Source: Prorocentrum cordatum
Taxonomy: Eukaryota; Sar; Dinophyceae; Prorocentrales; Prorocentraceae
NCBI GenBank assembly: GCA_963575745.1
Contig: CAUYUJ010000891.1
Location: 698,165-762,164, forward strand
Reading direction: 5' to 3'
Length of the DNA stretch: 64,000 bases
A program made the position numbers and the translations under genes. Shown piece by piece: positions 30,833 to 41,449 of this stretch (the first letter of the stretch is position 1; each line of letters starts with the position of its first letter). A model generated the notes under the pieces. That model was not told the DNA's origin. It did no database searches and saw only the letters and a program-made list of their open reading frames with translations.

Positions 30833-31600
30833 ATACACAGAAGGAATGATGGTTTCTTCACGCGCGAAGGCCCTATGAGGAAGTAAAGAGCGTTCCCATG
30901 GTACCCCGAAGAAGCCGCATAGCTCCGAACAAATCGATTTTTGGTCGCGTCCTGAATGTTTGGGGGCCTCCAGGCACTGAGGAAATCTTCGGTCGTCGAA
31001 CTTCGAACGTCGATCAATTGCCTGTCTCTCTCGATCGAGGAGTTTAAACCTCGAGCCTCAAGCGTGGAACCAAGATCGTCGGACTTCGTAGGAGAACGCC
31101 GTCTGGGCGTTTTGGGGGTCCCTTTTGGGCCGTCCTGGGGCCCTCTTGGGCCGTCCTGGGGCTTCCTTGGGCCGTCATGAGGACCTGGGGCCCTCCACAT
31201 GTCTTCTGATGCCATCTAGGGCCCTGTTGGAGGCCTCCGATGGCCTTCCCGTGGGTTTCCCATGGCTTGCGTGAGTCTTTCTTGGGAGCCTTCAGGGGGC
31301 ATCTTGGGGTGTCTTGTGGGTCGTCTCGGGGCTCTCTGGTGCAGTCTTGGGGCCCTCTTGGGCTGTCTTCAAACCCTCTGGGGGACTCTTGGGCCGTCTT
31401 GGGGCGACATCGGCGGCCCATCGGGCCGTCTTGGACGTTGCGAAGACCCAAAAAGCGGATCTGCTAAACATCTACGTTTTCCCAACGGAACGAGACGAAT
31501 TTTGTTTTTTTGGGGGGGCTCTCTTGACGGCCTCTTGGGGTGTCTTGGGGGCCTCTTGGGCTGTCTTCAGACCATCGGGCTTCTTGCCGGAGCGCTCTTG
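30833..31600 (+). repeat. Spacer and composite GGCCGTCTTGG repeat, copy 3
   Basis: From about 31095 the words GGGCCGTCCTGGGG, GGCCCTCTTGG and TCTTGGGGTGTCTTGG dominate. The interrupting module is at about 31430-31510 (GCGAAGACCCAAAAAGCGG, TTTTCCCAACGGAACGAG). Nothing is seen in 30833-31094. Confidence 0.75.
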
Positions 31601-31914
31601 TGACTCTTGTGTTGTACTGAGTCTCTCCTGCGCCTCCCCAGTGACCCCTCTGATCGCCTCGACTCTGCTCGCAAGGCCCGGCAAGGCGCCTCCGGATGCC
31701 CAGAAGGGCCAGCGGACCTTTCCAAGGGCGTCCAGGGGGCCGCCGAGACGTCCGAAAGGGCGTTTGGGGCGTCTCAGGGGGGGGGGTCTGTTTTTCCCAA
31801 CCATCCTGTGGTGTTGGGTCCTCGTTTTGAAGAGACGGTGCCCCGCGTTCCTCCTCCTCCTCGCCCTCCTCCCTCCAGGGTTCGCATGCCTCCCCACCGC
31901 CCATTTACCTCTCA
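31601..31914. other. Spacer, no gene seen
   Basis: Leads from the composite repeat into satellite A. Pyrimidine-rich at 31840-31880. Confidence 0.4.
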
Positions 31915-33860
31915 CGCGTTTCGTAGCCCCATAGGGAGCTCCACCGAAGGCCCCAGTGGGGGTGTTCGCATGCGGTTCCCCCACCCAGGGCAGCGTTTCG
32001 TAGGGAGCCCACCGATGGGGGTGTTCGCAGCGAGCAGCGTTTCCCCCATAGGGAGCTCCACCGAAGGCCCCAGTGGGGGTGTTCGCATGCGGTTCCCCCA
32101 CCCAGGGCAGCGTTTCGTGGCCCCATAGGGAGCTCCACCGAAGGCCCCAGTGGGGGTGTTCGCATGCGGTTCCCCCACCCAGGGCAGCCGTGGCCCCATA
32201 GGGAGCTCCACCGAAGGTAGTGGGGGAGCTCCACCGAAGGCCCCAGTGGGGGTGTTCGCATGCGGTTCCCCCACCCAGGGCAGCGTTTCGTGGCCCCATA
32301 GGGAGCTCCACCGAAGGCCCCAGTGGGGGTGTTCGCATGCGGTTCCCCCACCCAGGGCAGCGTTTCGTAGCCCCATAGGGAGCTCCACCGAAGGCCCCAG
32401 TGGGGGTGTTCGCATGCGGTTCCCCCACCCAGGGCAGCGTTTCGTGGCCCCATAGGGAGCTCCACCGAAGGCCCCAGTGGGGGTGTTCGCATGCGGTTCC
32501 CCCACCCAGGGCAGCGTTTCGTGGCCCCATAGGGAGCTCCACCGAAGGCCCCAGTGGGGGTGTTCGCATGCGGTTCCCCCACCCAGGGCAGCGTTTCGTA
32601 GCCCCATAGGGAGCTCCACCGAAGGCCCCAGTGGGGGTGTTCGCATGCGGTTCCCCCACCCAGGGCAGCGTTTCGTGGCCCCATAGGGAGCTCCACCGAA
32701 GGCCCCAGTGGGGGTGTTCGCATGCGGTTCCCCCACCCAGGGCAGCGTTTCGTGGCCCCATAGGGAGCTCCACCGAAGGCCCCAGTGGGGGTGTTCGCAT
32801 GCGGTTCCCCCACCCAGGGCAGCGTTTCGTAGCCCCATAGGGAGCTCCACCGAAGGCCCCAGTGGGGGTGTTCGCATGCGGTTCCCCCACCCAGGGCAGC
32901 GTTTCGTGGCCCCATAGGGAGCTCCACCGAAGGCCCCAGTGGGGGTGTTCGCATGCGGTTCCCCCACCCAGGGCAGCGTTTCGTGGCCCCATAGGGAGCT
33001 CCACCGAAGGCCCCAGTGGGGGTGTTCGCATGCGGTTCCCCCACCCAGGGCAGCGTTTCGTAGCCCCATAGGGAGCTCCACCGAAGGCCCCAGTGGGGGT
33101 GTTCGCATGCGGTTCCCCCACCCAGGGCAGCGTTTCGTGGCCCCATAGGGAGCTCCACCGAAGGCCCCAGTGGGGGTGTTCGCATGCGGTTCCCCCACCC
33201 AGGGCAGCGTTTCGTGGCCCCATAGGGAGCTCCACCGAAGGCCCCAGTGGGGGTGTTCGCATGCGGTTCCCCCACCCAGGGCAGCGTTTCGTAGCCCCAT
33301 AGGGAGCTCCACCGAAGGCCCCAGTGGGGGTGTTCGCATGCGGTTCCCCCACCCAGGGCAGCGTTTCGTGGCCCCATAGGGAGCTCCACCGAAGGCCCCA
33401 GTGGGGGTGTTCGCATGCGGTTCCCCCACCCAGGGCAGCGTTTCGTGGCCCCATAGGGAGCTCCACCGAAGGCCCCAGTGGGGGTGTTCGCATGCGGTTC
33501 CCCCACCCAGGGCAGCGTTTCGTGGCCCCATAGGGAGCTCCACCGAAGGCCCCAGTGGGGGTGTTCGCATGCGGTTCCCCCACCCAGGGCAGCGCTTCGT
33601 GGCCCCATGGGGAGCTCCACCGAAAGCCCCCGTGGCGCAGTTCGCATGCGCTTCCCCCACCCAGGGCAGCGTTTCGTGGCACCATAGGGAGCTCCACCGA
33701 AGGCCCCAGTGGCGCAGTTCGCATGCGGTTCCCCCACCCAGGGCAGCGCTTCGTAGCCCCATAGGGAGCTCCACCGAAGGCCCGCCCCGGTGGCGCAGTC
33801 CGCATGCGCTTCCCCCATCTAAGGCAGCGCTTCGTGGCCCCATATGGAGCCCCACCGAAA
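31915..33860 (+). repeat. 77-bp satellite A with 231-bp higher-order period
   Basis: About 25 units of CCCCATAGGGAGCTCCACCG + AAGGCCCCAGTGGGGGTGTT + CGCATGCGGTTCCCCCACCC + AGGGCAGCGTTTCGTGG. Units from about 32226 to 33590 are almost identical. Every third unit has TAGCCCC instead of TGGCCCC: the changed base falls at 32368, 32599, 32830, 33061 and 33292, exactly 231 bp apart, so three-unit blocks were amplified. Both ends (31990-32225 and after 33600) are diverged or rearranged. Three reverse frames are open for more than 600 codons because 77 is not a multiple of three, so the repeat cycles through all frames without a stop. These are not genes. Confidence 0.97.
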
Positions 33861-34575
33861 GCGGCACCCACAACGCGTTACCAACAATTGCTTATGGTTG
33901 AGTCTTTCGCCAAGATAATTTTTGTGGGGGGATACGCGTATGTAACATGTGTAAATACATGTGTGTATATATATATAGGTACACGTACATACATACATAT
34001 GCTTAATGTTGGTATTACATGTATGTGTAACTATATGCGTACCAGGCATATATGCATAAATATCTGTGCATATATATATATATATATATCCGTCTCCCCG
34101 CGCACATATATGTTCCATCGTATCGCTCTCTCGTTTGCTGTTCTGCTTCTCTCTCTCTCTCTCTCTCTTCCTTTATGTTTCTCTCTCTCTCTCTCTCTCT
34201 TTCTTTGTTTTGTTGTTTGTTTATCTTTCTCTCTCTCTCTCTATCCCTTTCCTGCTCTCTCTCTCTCTCTCTATACATGTACATTTATATATGTATATGT
34301 GTATGTGGGTATATGTACGCCTCCTTTCGCTTAACCTCTATGCCTCCGTGCCTGTCTCTAGTTCTGAGGTTGGTTGTCTTCCCCCCTCTCTGTCTCTCTC
34401 TCTTTCTCTCTCTTTCTCTCTCCCTCTCTCTCTCTCTCCCCCTCCCTCTCTCTCTATCCCTCGCTCTCTCTCTCTCTCTCCCTCTGTCTCTTTCTTTCTT
34501 CCCCGGTAGTATATCAGAGGGAGGGGGCCGAACGTCATTCACTGTCCCTGGGCGCGTGGCTGAAGCGATACTATG
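33861..34575. repeat. AT-rich TATA/GTAT DNA and CT microsatellites
   Basis: TATATA and ACATACAT runs at 33950-34110 and 34270-34320; TCTC runs at 34147-34270 and 34380-34500. Confidence 0.9.
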
Positions 34576-34990
34576 AGATAAGGATTGTTGTCGTTGTGGC
34601 TGTTGTTGTGGTTGTTGTTGGTGGCGGTGGTGTTGTTTGTTTGTTTGATTTTTGTTGATTGTTTGTTTGTGTGTTGACTGGTGTTGTTAGTGTTGTTGGT
34701 GTTGTTGCTGTTTGTGTGTTTGTTGTTTCGTTTGTTAGTTTATTGTTTGTTGCGTGTTGCTTGTTATATGTTGTTTGTTGTCGTCGCCCCCCCGCGACCC
34801 ATCCACGACCCGCCTGCGATCCACCCGCGACCAACCTGCGACCCACCCGTGACCCGCCCGCGACCCACCCGCGACCCACCCGCGACCCACCGACGATCCA
34901 CCCGCGACCCACCCGCGACCTTGCCCGCAACCCACCCCCCACCCGCGACCCCACCGCGACCGAACCCGTGACCCACCCACATTGCTCTAA
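34576..34990. repeat. GTT-rich tract then GACCCACCCGC array
   Basis: TTGTTGTTGG/TTTGTTTG DNA at 34576-34780, then about 18 degenerate 11-12 bp units of CGACCCACCCG to 34985. A strand-asymmetric G/T to C/A switch. Confidence 0.85.
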
Positions 34991-35129
34991 CGAAAAAATT
35001 AGCGCCTGCGGCGGGCTCGTTGCACAGCTTGTCAAAAGTATGCGCCTGCGGCGGTCTTCTTCAGAGCCTCGCGGACTGCCGACGCCCCCGCCGCTCCCTC
35101 ACTCTTATCCGCAATTGCGGGGCGTTGCG

Positions 35130-35312
35130 TACTCCGGATTCCATAATAAAGTGGGGGGGTCACATTTGGGGGGGGGTCTGATTAGAGCTGTCTCGGACGG
35201 TTCGGGGGGGTCTGGGCGAAGGGCCGCCCTTTCATGGATGGTCTGGGGGGGTCTAAGACTTCTCGTCTGGGAGGATTATGACCCCCTCCCTTTTATTACG
35301 AAATCTGGAGTA
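35130..35312. mobile_element. Inverted-repeat element family C, copy 1 (183 bp)
   Basis: Left end TACTCCGGATTCCATAATAA followed by AGTGGGGGGGTCA; right end GACCCCCTCCCTTTTATTAC followed by GAAATCTGGAGTA. The ends are inverted repeats of about 34 bp with some mismatches. Matches 38443-38633 in the opposite orientation. No clear target duplication. Confidence 0.75.
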
Positions 35313-35576
35313 TTTTCTTTTACCCGGAACCCTGCCCTGGAGGCCGTGGGGCCGAAGCACACCAGGGGCACCCGGGGTGCATTGAGCGCCCCCGCCCCTC
35401 CTCCCGGAGCCTCCCCGGGTCGTTCCCGGGGCTTCCTCGGAGCATTCCCCGAAGCCGCGGGGACCCTTGGTAGCAGTTCTGGGCGCCCCACCAAGAGGAC
35501 CCCAAGAAACCCAAGCTGGCCCCAAGACGGCCCAAGAGGCGCCCAAGACGGCCCACTTTCCTTTCCTCTTTTCTCA

Positions 35577-35645
35577 TGTTTCCTCCTCCCCCTCCTCCTC
35601 CTCCTCCTCCCCCTCCTCCTCCTCCTCATTATCCTCATCCCCTTT
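35577..35645 (+). repeat. CCT tract
   Basis: CCTCCTCCCC tract shortly before a leader-like sequence. Confidence 0.9.
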
Positions 35646-35651
35646 CCTGAT

Positions 35652-35680
35652 CCGTCCTCTTAGCGATTTTGGTCCAATGA
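35652..35680 (+). other. Possible degenerate spliced-leader relic
   Basis: CTTAGCGATTTTGGTCCAAT resembles the leader (TAGC-ATTTTGG-CAA retained, about 15 of 22 positions). It shares the GGTCCAA variant of the copy at 51141. It follows a CCT tract and precedes the 36-37 kb pseudogene. Weak on its own. Confidence 0.35.
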
Positions 35681-36289
35681 AGCCGGCTGCGAGTTTTCTC
35701 CATCGCCATTCCCACGCCGATGGGTGGTCCTCTCATCGCTGCCGTGCGTGCCATTGGCCGCCGATTCTTTTTTTCCGTGGACAATACCTCGGTCTACGCC
35801 ATGGCCATAACATCAGCTGTCGCTCTTCACGATGCGGCCCGGCTTTGCCACGTCAAGGGGCCAGACCACCCCGCTACCGAGAGTCGCGCGCAATACGTTC
35901 CTCGTGGTCTCCGCCTTCATCACGACCGCGAAGTTCTTCATCAGCTCCAACGGCGGGATCAATTCTCAGACATTGCCGAGGACGCTTCAGAGTCTGGCCG
36001 CTTCTCGCCGCCATGAACCGAAACGCTAGTTTGCACAAGGCCTGGACCTCCACCATGGCATTCAAGTTCAGAGGCGATTCTCAAGCTCAAGGTCAGCCTG
36101 CTGTTCGTGCTCATGGCAACGGAACGTCGGAGTTTCGGACGCCCGCGCATCCAGGTTCCAACCGTATTTTGGAGGACGCGGTGCGCAAGGGTGCGCAGCT
36201 GGCGAGTCTGTGCAGACGGTTGCTTTTGGAGGGTTTCTCCTTGGCGCCGACGCTGTATTTCATTCGTCTTCCACCCTGGCTCAGTTGCG

Positions 36290-37440
36290 GTCGGATCTGC
36301 AGAAGCTAGAGCCCGCACTTGCCGCAAGCGAACAACAACGACGGGAAGACCAACGTGACCTCGATGACCTCGTCAAGCATGTCAGCAACCAGAACGTAGA
36401 GTTCAAGCAGGGCCTTTCTGCGGTTATCGCCGCGGCCGAGCTCCAGTTCACCAACACCGTGGGCCAGCTGCAACAGCCGCTGAAGCAGGTCGCGCTGATG
36501 AGCGAGTCCACTGCCATCAACAAGTACCAAGGCGACCCCTTCGACTTGTCGCAGAGCGCGGCGATGGCGCACCTCTCCGTGAACTGTTTGCCCGACATTC
36601 ATCAGGTCTCTGATACAGCCGCGAACGCCGACGCCGCGCCGCTTAGCGCGCCCGCCTCCACCGGCTCAGCGCTGAACAGCGTCCATACGCAGAGCGTCGA
36701 CCAGAAGAGGCTCCCGCCCGACGAAAGGACCTGCAATCCATCAGCGCTGCTGCCTACAGCGGCATACCCGAGTTCGACGTCATCACCGACAAGCGAAAGG
36801 ACCCTGCACCGCCATGCGTGTGAACGCCGAGCCCGCGCCCAAGCGCGCCACCGACTCCAGCGACCTGTTGCCGATCAGCTTTCAGTACCACTGCGACGAC
36901 ATGATGGCCGAATGGTAATCGCTGGAGAAGGGGTTCCCGCTTGACAAAAATAATTTGCACTCCATCATCACTGCCGCCGCCCGCGTGATTTCCGAGTTCG
37001 GCGCCATCGCCGACAAGCGCAAGGCACCGACCCTCGCCAGGTCTGTGGTTGAGGATCCTGCGCTCAACGACGCAATCGTCTCCGACGACCTGCTGTCGAT
37101 CATCACGCAGAGCCACTGCGACGAACTACTGAACTCCCCGCATGGCGGCTCGCAGGACATGACCGGAGTACAGGACTCGTTCGATTAATCTTCGCTGGAG
37201 GACCTCGTCAGCACCGCACTGTGCTACGGCGATGTTGATGGCGGCTCCACCACGTCGGACTACCCCCAAGCAAACATGGAGGCAGACGCCGAGCTCTTCG
37301 CCACCAGCGATTCCGAGAGCAGCGGCTTCCCCACTTCTGGTTTTCACACCTCCTACAAGATGAACATCGGCTGCTGCACCGCCCCGCCCGCCTCGCGCGC
37401 GCAGCCGTTCGAGGCCCGTCGGACGTCCCCGCAAGGCGAT
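36290..37440 (+). pseudogene. Coiled-coil protein relic with frameshifts and in-frame stops
   Basis: Protein-like sequence crosses three frames. First 36260-36720: a helical, heptad-like segment (LRSDLQKLEPALAASEQQRR, FKQGLSAVIAAAELQF). Next about 36731-36813: YSGIPEFDVITDKRKD. Then a frame from 36814 to about 37440 that reads as continuous protein but has TAA at 36916-36918 and 37186-37188 (around MMAEW, SLEKGFPL and GVQDSFD, SSLEDLV). Two stops and two shifts mark it as dead. No family is recognised; the layout is compatible with a retroelement ORF1 or a retroposed cellular gene. The 5' part (35680-36260) is ambiguous. Confidence 0.55.
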
Positions 37441-37620
37441 GGCCGCTCCTCCTCCTCCTCCTCCTCCTCCTCTCCTCCTCCTCCTCGTCCTCCTCCTCGT
37501 CTTCGTCCTCCCCCTCCTCCTCATCCTCCTCCTCCTCTTCCTCCTCCTCCTCCTCCTCCTCCTCCTCCTCCTTCTCCTCCTATTCCCCCGTCTTCCCCCA
37601 TCCCCCCTCGGAGCTCCCCC
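37441..37620 (+). repeat. CCT tract
   Basis: About 170 bp of CCT with CGT and CTT interruptions. Confidence 0.92.
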
Positions 37621-38442
37621 AGAGACTCCCTGTGCAGATGAGCAGGAGGGCCCCGCGACGGTCCCAGGAGACCCCTCGGTTGCCTCAGGAAGCTTTCGAC
37701 AGCACAGCGAGGCCCCACGAGGTCGCCAGAGTACCTACACAGGGCCTTCAAGAAAACAGTTCCCGTGTTATCTCTTTGTTCCCAAAGGACCAATCCAACA
37801 AGGAACCACTTCGCTTTTTAATGGAATTTCTATGCGTTGCGAAAGTGTGGCCCAAAGGTGGCCTCGGAGGCCCAGGTGGTTCCGAGGATAAGCGCATTAG
37901 CGGTTAAGGATAGCATAGGGCTGCCGCGAATACCACGCCTCAGTGCGAATCAGACACCAGTTCGCGGGCGGCTCGTATTGATCATTCGTGCTTCCCCTCT
38001 TGGGGCCCTCTTGGGCGATCTTGGGCGCCTCTGGGGCAGTTGTGGGGCATTCTTGAACCGTTTTGGCGCCCTCTTGGGGGTCTCTCGGGCCGATTCGGGG
38101 CGGTTTGGGGGGCCTTTGGGGCCATCTTGGAGCGTTGGATGCCCGAAAACGCTGGAACGCGAAACGCATTAAACACACAAGGACACTCAATGATGTTTGC
38201 TTCGTTTGGCCCTCTTTGGGGTCCTCTTGGGGCGCCCTTTGGGTTTCCTTGGGGCCGTTTGGGGGCTGTCTTGGGCGATTTGAAGCGCTCTTGTCGTGCC
38301 CGGGAGGCCTCCAGGACCATCTGCAGGGCCTCTTGGGGGCCCTCTGGGCCGCTCCTAGGGGCTCTTGGGGGGGGGGGCCCGGAGGGCGGCGCCCGGGAGC
38401 AGAACCATCTCTGGTCGGACCTTGCCGGGGACCGGCCCGTGG
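37621..38442 (+). repeat. Spacer and composite GGCCGTCTTGG repeat, copy 4
   Basis: Composite words at 37990-38400, with an interrupting module at about 38120-38210 (GCCCGAAAACGCTGGAACGC, CAATGATGTTTGCTTC). Nothing is seen in 37621-37990. Confidence 0.65.
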
Positions 38443-38633
38443 CACTCCAGCTTTCGTAAGAAAAGGGAGGGGGTCTCAACCCTCCCAGCCGAGAGGTTTT
38501 AGACCCCCCCCCCCTGGGAGAACCCTCCGGAACATCGTCCCCCCCCCCCCCCCCCAGGCCCTCCAAGATAGCTTGGAAAAAAAAAACCCCTCCGAAATGA
38601 GACCCCCCTCCCTTTATTGCGAAATCTGGAGTA
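38443..38633. mobile_element. Inverted-repeat element family C, copy 2 (191 bp)
   Basis: Left end CACTCCAGCTTTCGTAAGAA, right end TTTATTGCGAAATCTGGAGT are inverted repeats; AGGGAGGGGGTCT and AGACCCCCCTCCCT extend the stem. The interior has long C and A runs. Same family as 35130-35312, reversed. Confidence 0.75.
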
Positions 38634-38759
38634 CTCTTCGCCCGCGGACCCCCAGGGGCCACCCCGCGCGCGCGCGAACTAGAAATACGGTTGACCAGCT
38701 GCCGGATATTTTAGCACGCCTCTGGCCCGTTATGCTGGCGAATTGTCCTTTCTTGATTT

Positions 38760-38773
38760 GTGTGTGTTCTCTC

Positions 38774-38805
<32 letters not shown>

Positions 38806-39040
38806 GCTCGCGTTCTTTTTGTTGCTCTCTCTCTCTCTCTCTCTCTCAGTGTCTCTCTCTCTCTCTCTCGTTGTCTTTCTCTCTCTCTCTCTCCCTCTCT
38901 CTTCCTCTCTCTCTCTCTTGCTTTATTGCTCTTGTGCTCCCAATACAGACTGGTACCTCTCCATATGTCTCTCCCCTTCTCTCTCTCTCTCTTTCTCTCT
39001 GTCTCTCTCGCTGTCCTCCTCTCCCTCTCTCCTTCCCTGT
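38760..39040 (+). repeat. CT microsatellite
   Basis: TCTCTCTC runs with TCGC and CCTC breaks. Confidence 0.95.
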
Positions 39041-40319
39041 AACCATCTCATATACATGTAGATCTCCATGTGGATATCTGTATCCATGAGCGTTCCTTTT
39101 CTCGCAGTACAACAGGCCCTGCTGATCCGCCCTCGCGTGTGCCAAGACCCAAGTTTTTGTGCCACGAATGCGAGTACATATTCGCGCGCTCGCTACAGGA
39201 CGTAGGCCAATAGTGGGCTACATGCGGGAAACATGCGGGACAAAAGTTGGCCTGCCATCGTATCATCTACCTCTCACGCGCTACGGGGCTCCTACAGGCA
39301 GCATGTCGAATGTGCGGAGATCCCATGCACCTTCGGTTTATTGAGGCTCTTGAGTGAGATGTGAGAGGCATGATGACGGGTGCGTTCCGTGGCTGATGGG
39401 GAGGAACATCGCTGGCAGTCGCAGGGGTGAGCAGTTTTCAACACGTAATCTGGAATGTCAGTGATGCTACCAACCATGAGGATCCCGTAGATCATTTTCA
39501 GAGGCAAGACCAGGCAACACGTGACCGATCGACCTGGGGGCAAGTACCGCACGCACGCAGATTGCCATTTCGCAGCGCAAGTGCGCAGGGTATTGGACGG
39601 CCACCCAGAACAAGGGGCAAACTCGGGGTGCCTCAGGCCATGGTCGAAGGTTTCAGTTTGTATGAACACGTTTGCAGACGCCACATCGCCACCTCTCCAT
39701 CCGAAGTCTTGCACTCCATGTTCCAGTTGTCGTGTGTAGTCAATACGAGTTGCAGATGGAAGCAAACAGCCATATACAATTGAAGATGTCCTAGTGTTGT
39801 CATGGATTGCCCTCCGAGGTTCTCCAATCGTGGCTTGGTAACATTGGGAGTTGCTACAGCAATGGCGAAGCGTGGCTACACTGATGTGGGTGGAGCAGGT
39901 TGCTGGGAGAAACGTTGGTTGATCGGAGGAAAATGGAGTGGGAGAAGGTTGGTGGGATGAAACAGGAACCCATGTATCGCCTCACTCCTTCTCCTTCTCC
40001 CCTCCCTCTCGTGCGAGTTTTCTTGTCAAGACCCACCGCCCCGGCTGCGCACAAGCGGGCGCCAGGTCCTCGGGCCTAGTTTCTCCAGAGGCGTGGGCAC
40101 AGCCGTCGTCGTCGGCGTTGCCGCCAGATGGCAAGGTGGACAAGGGTACAGTCGGACTGAGGCATAAGGTCGAGGTCGGTTCGGGGAGGGTACCCTAGTG
40201 TTCTTCGTGTTTGATGGGTGTTCTTGTGCATCCTGGAGAGGGTACTCTCGGATGTTCTATGTGCTTTGGCCGAGGGAGGGTCTCATGCTATTGAGGGATG
40301 TTCTTCTGGCCTAGGTCCG
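39041..40319. other. No supported gene
   Basis: Unique-looking DNA of moderate GC. Both strands have frames of 110-160 codons at 39290-39785 that overlap each other; neither has a recognisable domain, so no call is made. Confidence 0.4.
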
Positions 40320-40767
40320 ACCGGAAGGAAGAGGAGGACAATGATGATGATGATGAGGAGGAGGAGGAGGAGGAACCGCAGCAGCATGAGGAGGTGAAGG
40401 CAGAGGAGGGAATCGGCGACGAGAAGGAGGGCGAAGAGGCGGACCAGCAGATCGGGAGGCGCAGGAGCAGCAGCCGCAGGAGCGCGACGCCGAGGAAGAG
40501 CAGGCAGAGGACGAGCTCCAGGAGGACTGCGACGAGGCCCCGCGAGGCCCCGCCTGGGTGCGCGAGGTCCCGCGAGGTCCGCTGCTATGACGAGGAGATC
40601 GGCCCGTCGCCTCCGCCGCCGCCGCCGCGCCGCGGCCGGGCGGCGGCGCCCGCGGGCAGGCGGCGATGCCCTCGCCCACGCGGACGGCAGCGGCGCGCCC
40701 GGCGCCCGGCGAGCCGCGGGCCCAGCAGAGCCCGCGGGCGCGCGGCGGGTGGCCACCGCCGCGGTGT
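40320..40767 (+). repeat. GA-rich tract and GC-rich block
   Basis: GAGGAGGAGGA and GATGATGATGA at 40325-40400, then CGCGAGGCCCCGC-type repeats at about 40530-40580 and CGCCGCCGC DNA. No gene. Confidence 0.6.
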
Positions 40768-40961
40768 TCGGGGGCGGAAAAGAGGGGGGTGATGACTAGG
40801 GGGAGGTGGATATCATGGCGTGGGCCATGATATTTCCACAGATTTCATGGCGCCTCTTCTTATTTCATTACGTCCCTGGCCCCCCCGCTGGGCCGCGCAC
40901 ATGCCGCCGGTCATGATTTGCACCCCCCCCTCTTGGACCCCCCCCTCTTGGCCGCTCCCGA
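40768..40961. mobile_element. Inverted-repeat element family B, copy 2 (194 bp)
   Basis: Ends TCGGGGGCGGAAAAGAGGGG and CCCCTCTTGGCCGCTCCCGA. Perfect 5-bp target duplication GGTGT (40763-40767 and 40962-40966). Body closely matches 52990-53182. Confidence 0.88.
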
Positions 40962-41217
40962 GGTGTGGAACTCAGAAGAGGTACCCAAAGTTCGCCCAAA
41001 GTTCGCTCCCCCGTGCCTCTTCGTGGCGATTCGCACCCGCAGACACCCCGTGGGTAATGAGATGTACAGGGGGCGAACGGGGGTGGTCACTATGATCCGC
41101 GGCGTGAGGTTACCCGCCGCCGTGCACTCGGAGGAGGAGGAGGTACCCATACCGGTACCCTTCGGCCGTTTTACCCTTCTTGGGCCTCCTGGGAGGCTCT
41201 CGTCTCCAGGCCTCCTA

Positions 41218-41433
41218 GATGGGGTCGGAGCAGATGGAGTGGGAGGATCGCGCCGCATCGCCGATGCATCGCCGGCGCGGCTCGAGGCGCAGCCCGGGTT
41301 GCTTCACGTCGACTTCGCCGATGCATCCTTGACGTCGACGATGCATCGCCGGCACATCGCGCACGCATCGCCGATGCATCGCCGATGCATCGCCGATGTA
41401 TCGGCGATGCGGCGCGATCCTCTGACCCCATCT
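41218..41433. mobile_element. Foldback element family I, copy 2 (216 bp)
   Basis: Outer ends AGATGGGGTC and GACCCCATCT are inverted; inner arms GGATCGCGCCGCATCGCCGA and ATGCGGCGCGATCC extend the symmetry. The right half is a run of GCATCGCCGAT palindromes. Confidence 0.75.
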
Positions 41434-41449
41434 ACTCTTTAAGTCGGGC

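Noticed and set aside
31472-33873. Three overlapping minus-strand frames of 637-799 codons
   Set aside because: They are translations of the 77-bp satellite. Because 77 is not a multiple of three and the unit has no stop, every frame stays open and yields the same GGAPYGATKRCPGWGNRM-type peptide cycle.
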